A stretch of 64,000 bases of DNA from Chamaelirium japonicum. Taxonomy: Eukaryota > Streptophyta > Magnoliopsida > Liliales > Melanthiaceae. A program made the position numbers and the translations under genes. The notes under the pieces were generated by a model, which did not search any database, was not told the DNA's origin, and was given only the letters and a program-made list of their open reading frames with translations. Positions 63,747 to 64,000 of the stretch are shown here, in pieces. Every line of letters begins with the position of its first letter. Within the stretch, counting starts at the first letter, position 1. The DNA lies in assembly GCA_947650365.1 (NCBI GenBank), contig CANTAL010000101.1, positions 124,001 to 188,000 on the forward strand, read 5' to 3'.

Positions 63747-64000
63747 GCACGATCCATTCTAATTCATTCATACGATCCATTCTAATTCATTCATACAATC
63801 CATTCTAATTCTTTCACACGATCCATTCTAATTCATTCGTAGGATCCCTTCTAATTCATTCGTACAATCTATTCTATTTCATTCGTACGATCCATTCTTA
63901 CTCATTCGTATGATCCATTCTAATTCATTCGGACGAATGTATCCATTCTAATTTATTCGTACGATCCATTCTAATTCATTCGTACGATACATTCTAATTC
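63725..64000 (+). repeat. Satellite array, forward, runs off the window
   Basis: Series CATACGATCC, CATACAATCC, TTTCACACG, CGTAGGATCC, CAATCTATTCTATTTC, CATTCTTACTC, GGACGAATGTATCC and AATTTATTCG, as after the other J sites. The array continues beyond the window. Confidence 0.95.

Noticed and set aside
1-64000. CRISPR array, because of short regularly spaced repeats
   Set aside because: There are no unique spacers: the whole 23-bp unit repeats, orientation alternates, and no cas genes are present.
1-64000. Telomere repeat
   Set aside because: The unit is 23 bp and carries none of the TTAGGG or TTTAGGG motifs in tandem.

Overview
The window is almost entirely one tandem satellite DNA. I found no protein-coding gene, rRNA or tRNA that the sequence supports. 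The basic unit is 23 bp: a 16-base core CCATTCTAATTCATTC followed by a 7-base linker GTACGAT. A 28-bp variant carries 5 extra bases in the linker (AATGT after GCACG). Below, 'forward' means the core reads CCATTC on the + strand, and 'reverse' means GAATGG does. The array changes orientation many dozens of times, with blocks from about 20 bp to about 3.4 kb. The only other sequence is a GC-rich island of about 0.7 kb at 21034-21729. It has its own small tandem repeat and may be a fragment of a plant-type LTR retrotransposon.

The absence of genes, the pure satellite, the layered higher-order repeats and the decay at CpG sites point to constitutive heterochromatin of a eukaryotic nuclear genome. 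A flowering plant is my weak preference, from the look of the GC-rich island. I do not recognise the satellite and cannot name a species.

Layout: 1-10620 has blocks of mixed orientation and a ~0.8 kb segment present twice, 6.7 kb apart. 10621-14003 is the longest one-direction run. 14004-21033 alternates in blocks of 0.15-2 kb. 21034-21729 is the island. 21730-34890 is satellite in which 22.2-23.6 kb copies 19.2-20.6 kb. 34891-44730 is the clearest higher-order repeat: two copies of 4.67 and 4.52 kb plus the start of a third. 44878-56600 holds a 1.2 kb segment duplicated 4,143 bp apart and several 'shattered' zones where flips come every few tens of bases. 56601-64000 is regular again, with local tandem duplications and copies of segments from 53-54 kb.

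The strongest observation is that certain junctions are themselves conserved repeat modules found in both orientations. Module K is 137 bp: two 53-bp inverted arms around a 31-bp spacer, seen 9 times one way and 3 times the other. Module J is 33 bp: 11-bp arms around an 11-bp loop, seen 12 times one way and 4 times the other. J also sits at the centre of long inverted repeats with arms of about 185 bp or more. Module M is a 74-bp sequence marker, seen complete or nearly so at least 10 times reverse and 5 times forward. The inversions therefore formed first and were later amplified as parts of larger segments. All coordinates and comparisons were made by eye; block edges are good to about one repeat unit.
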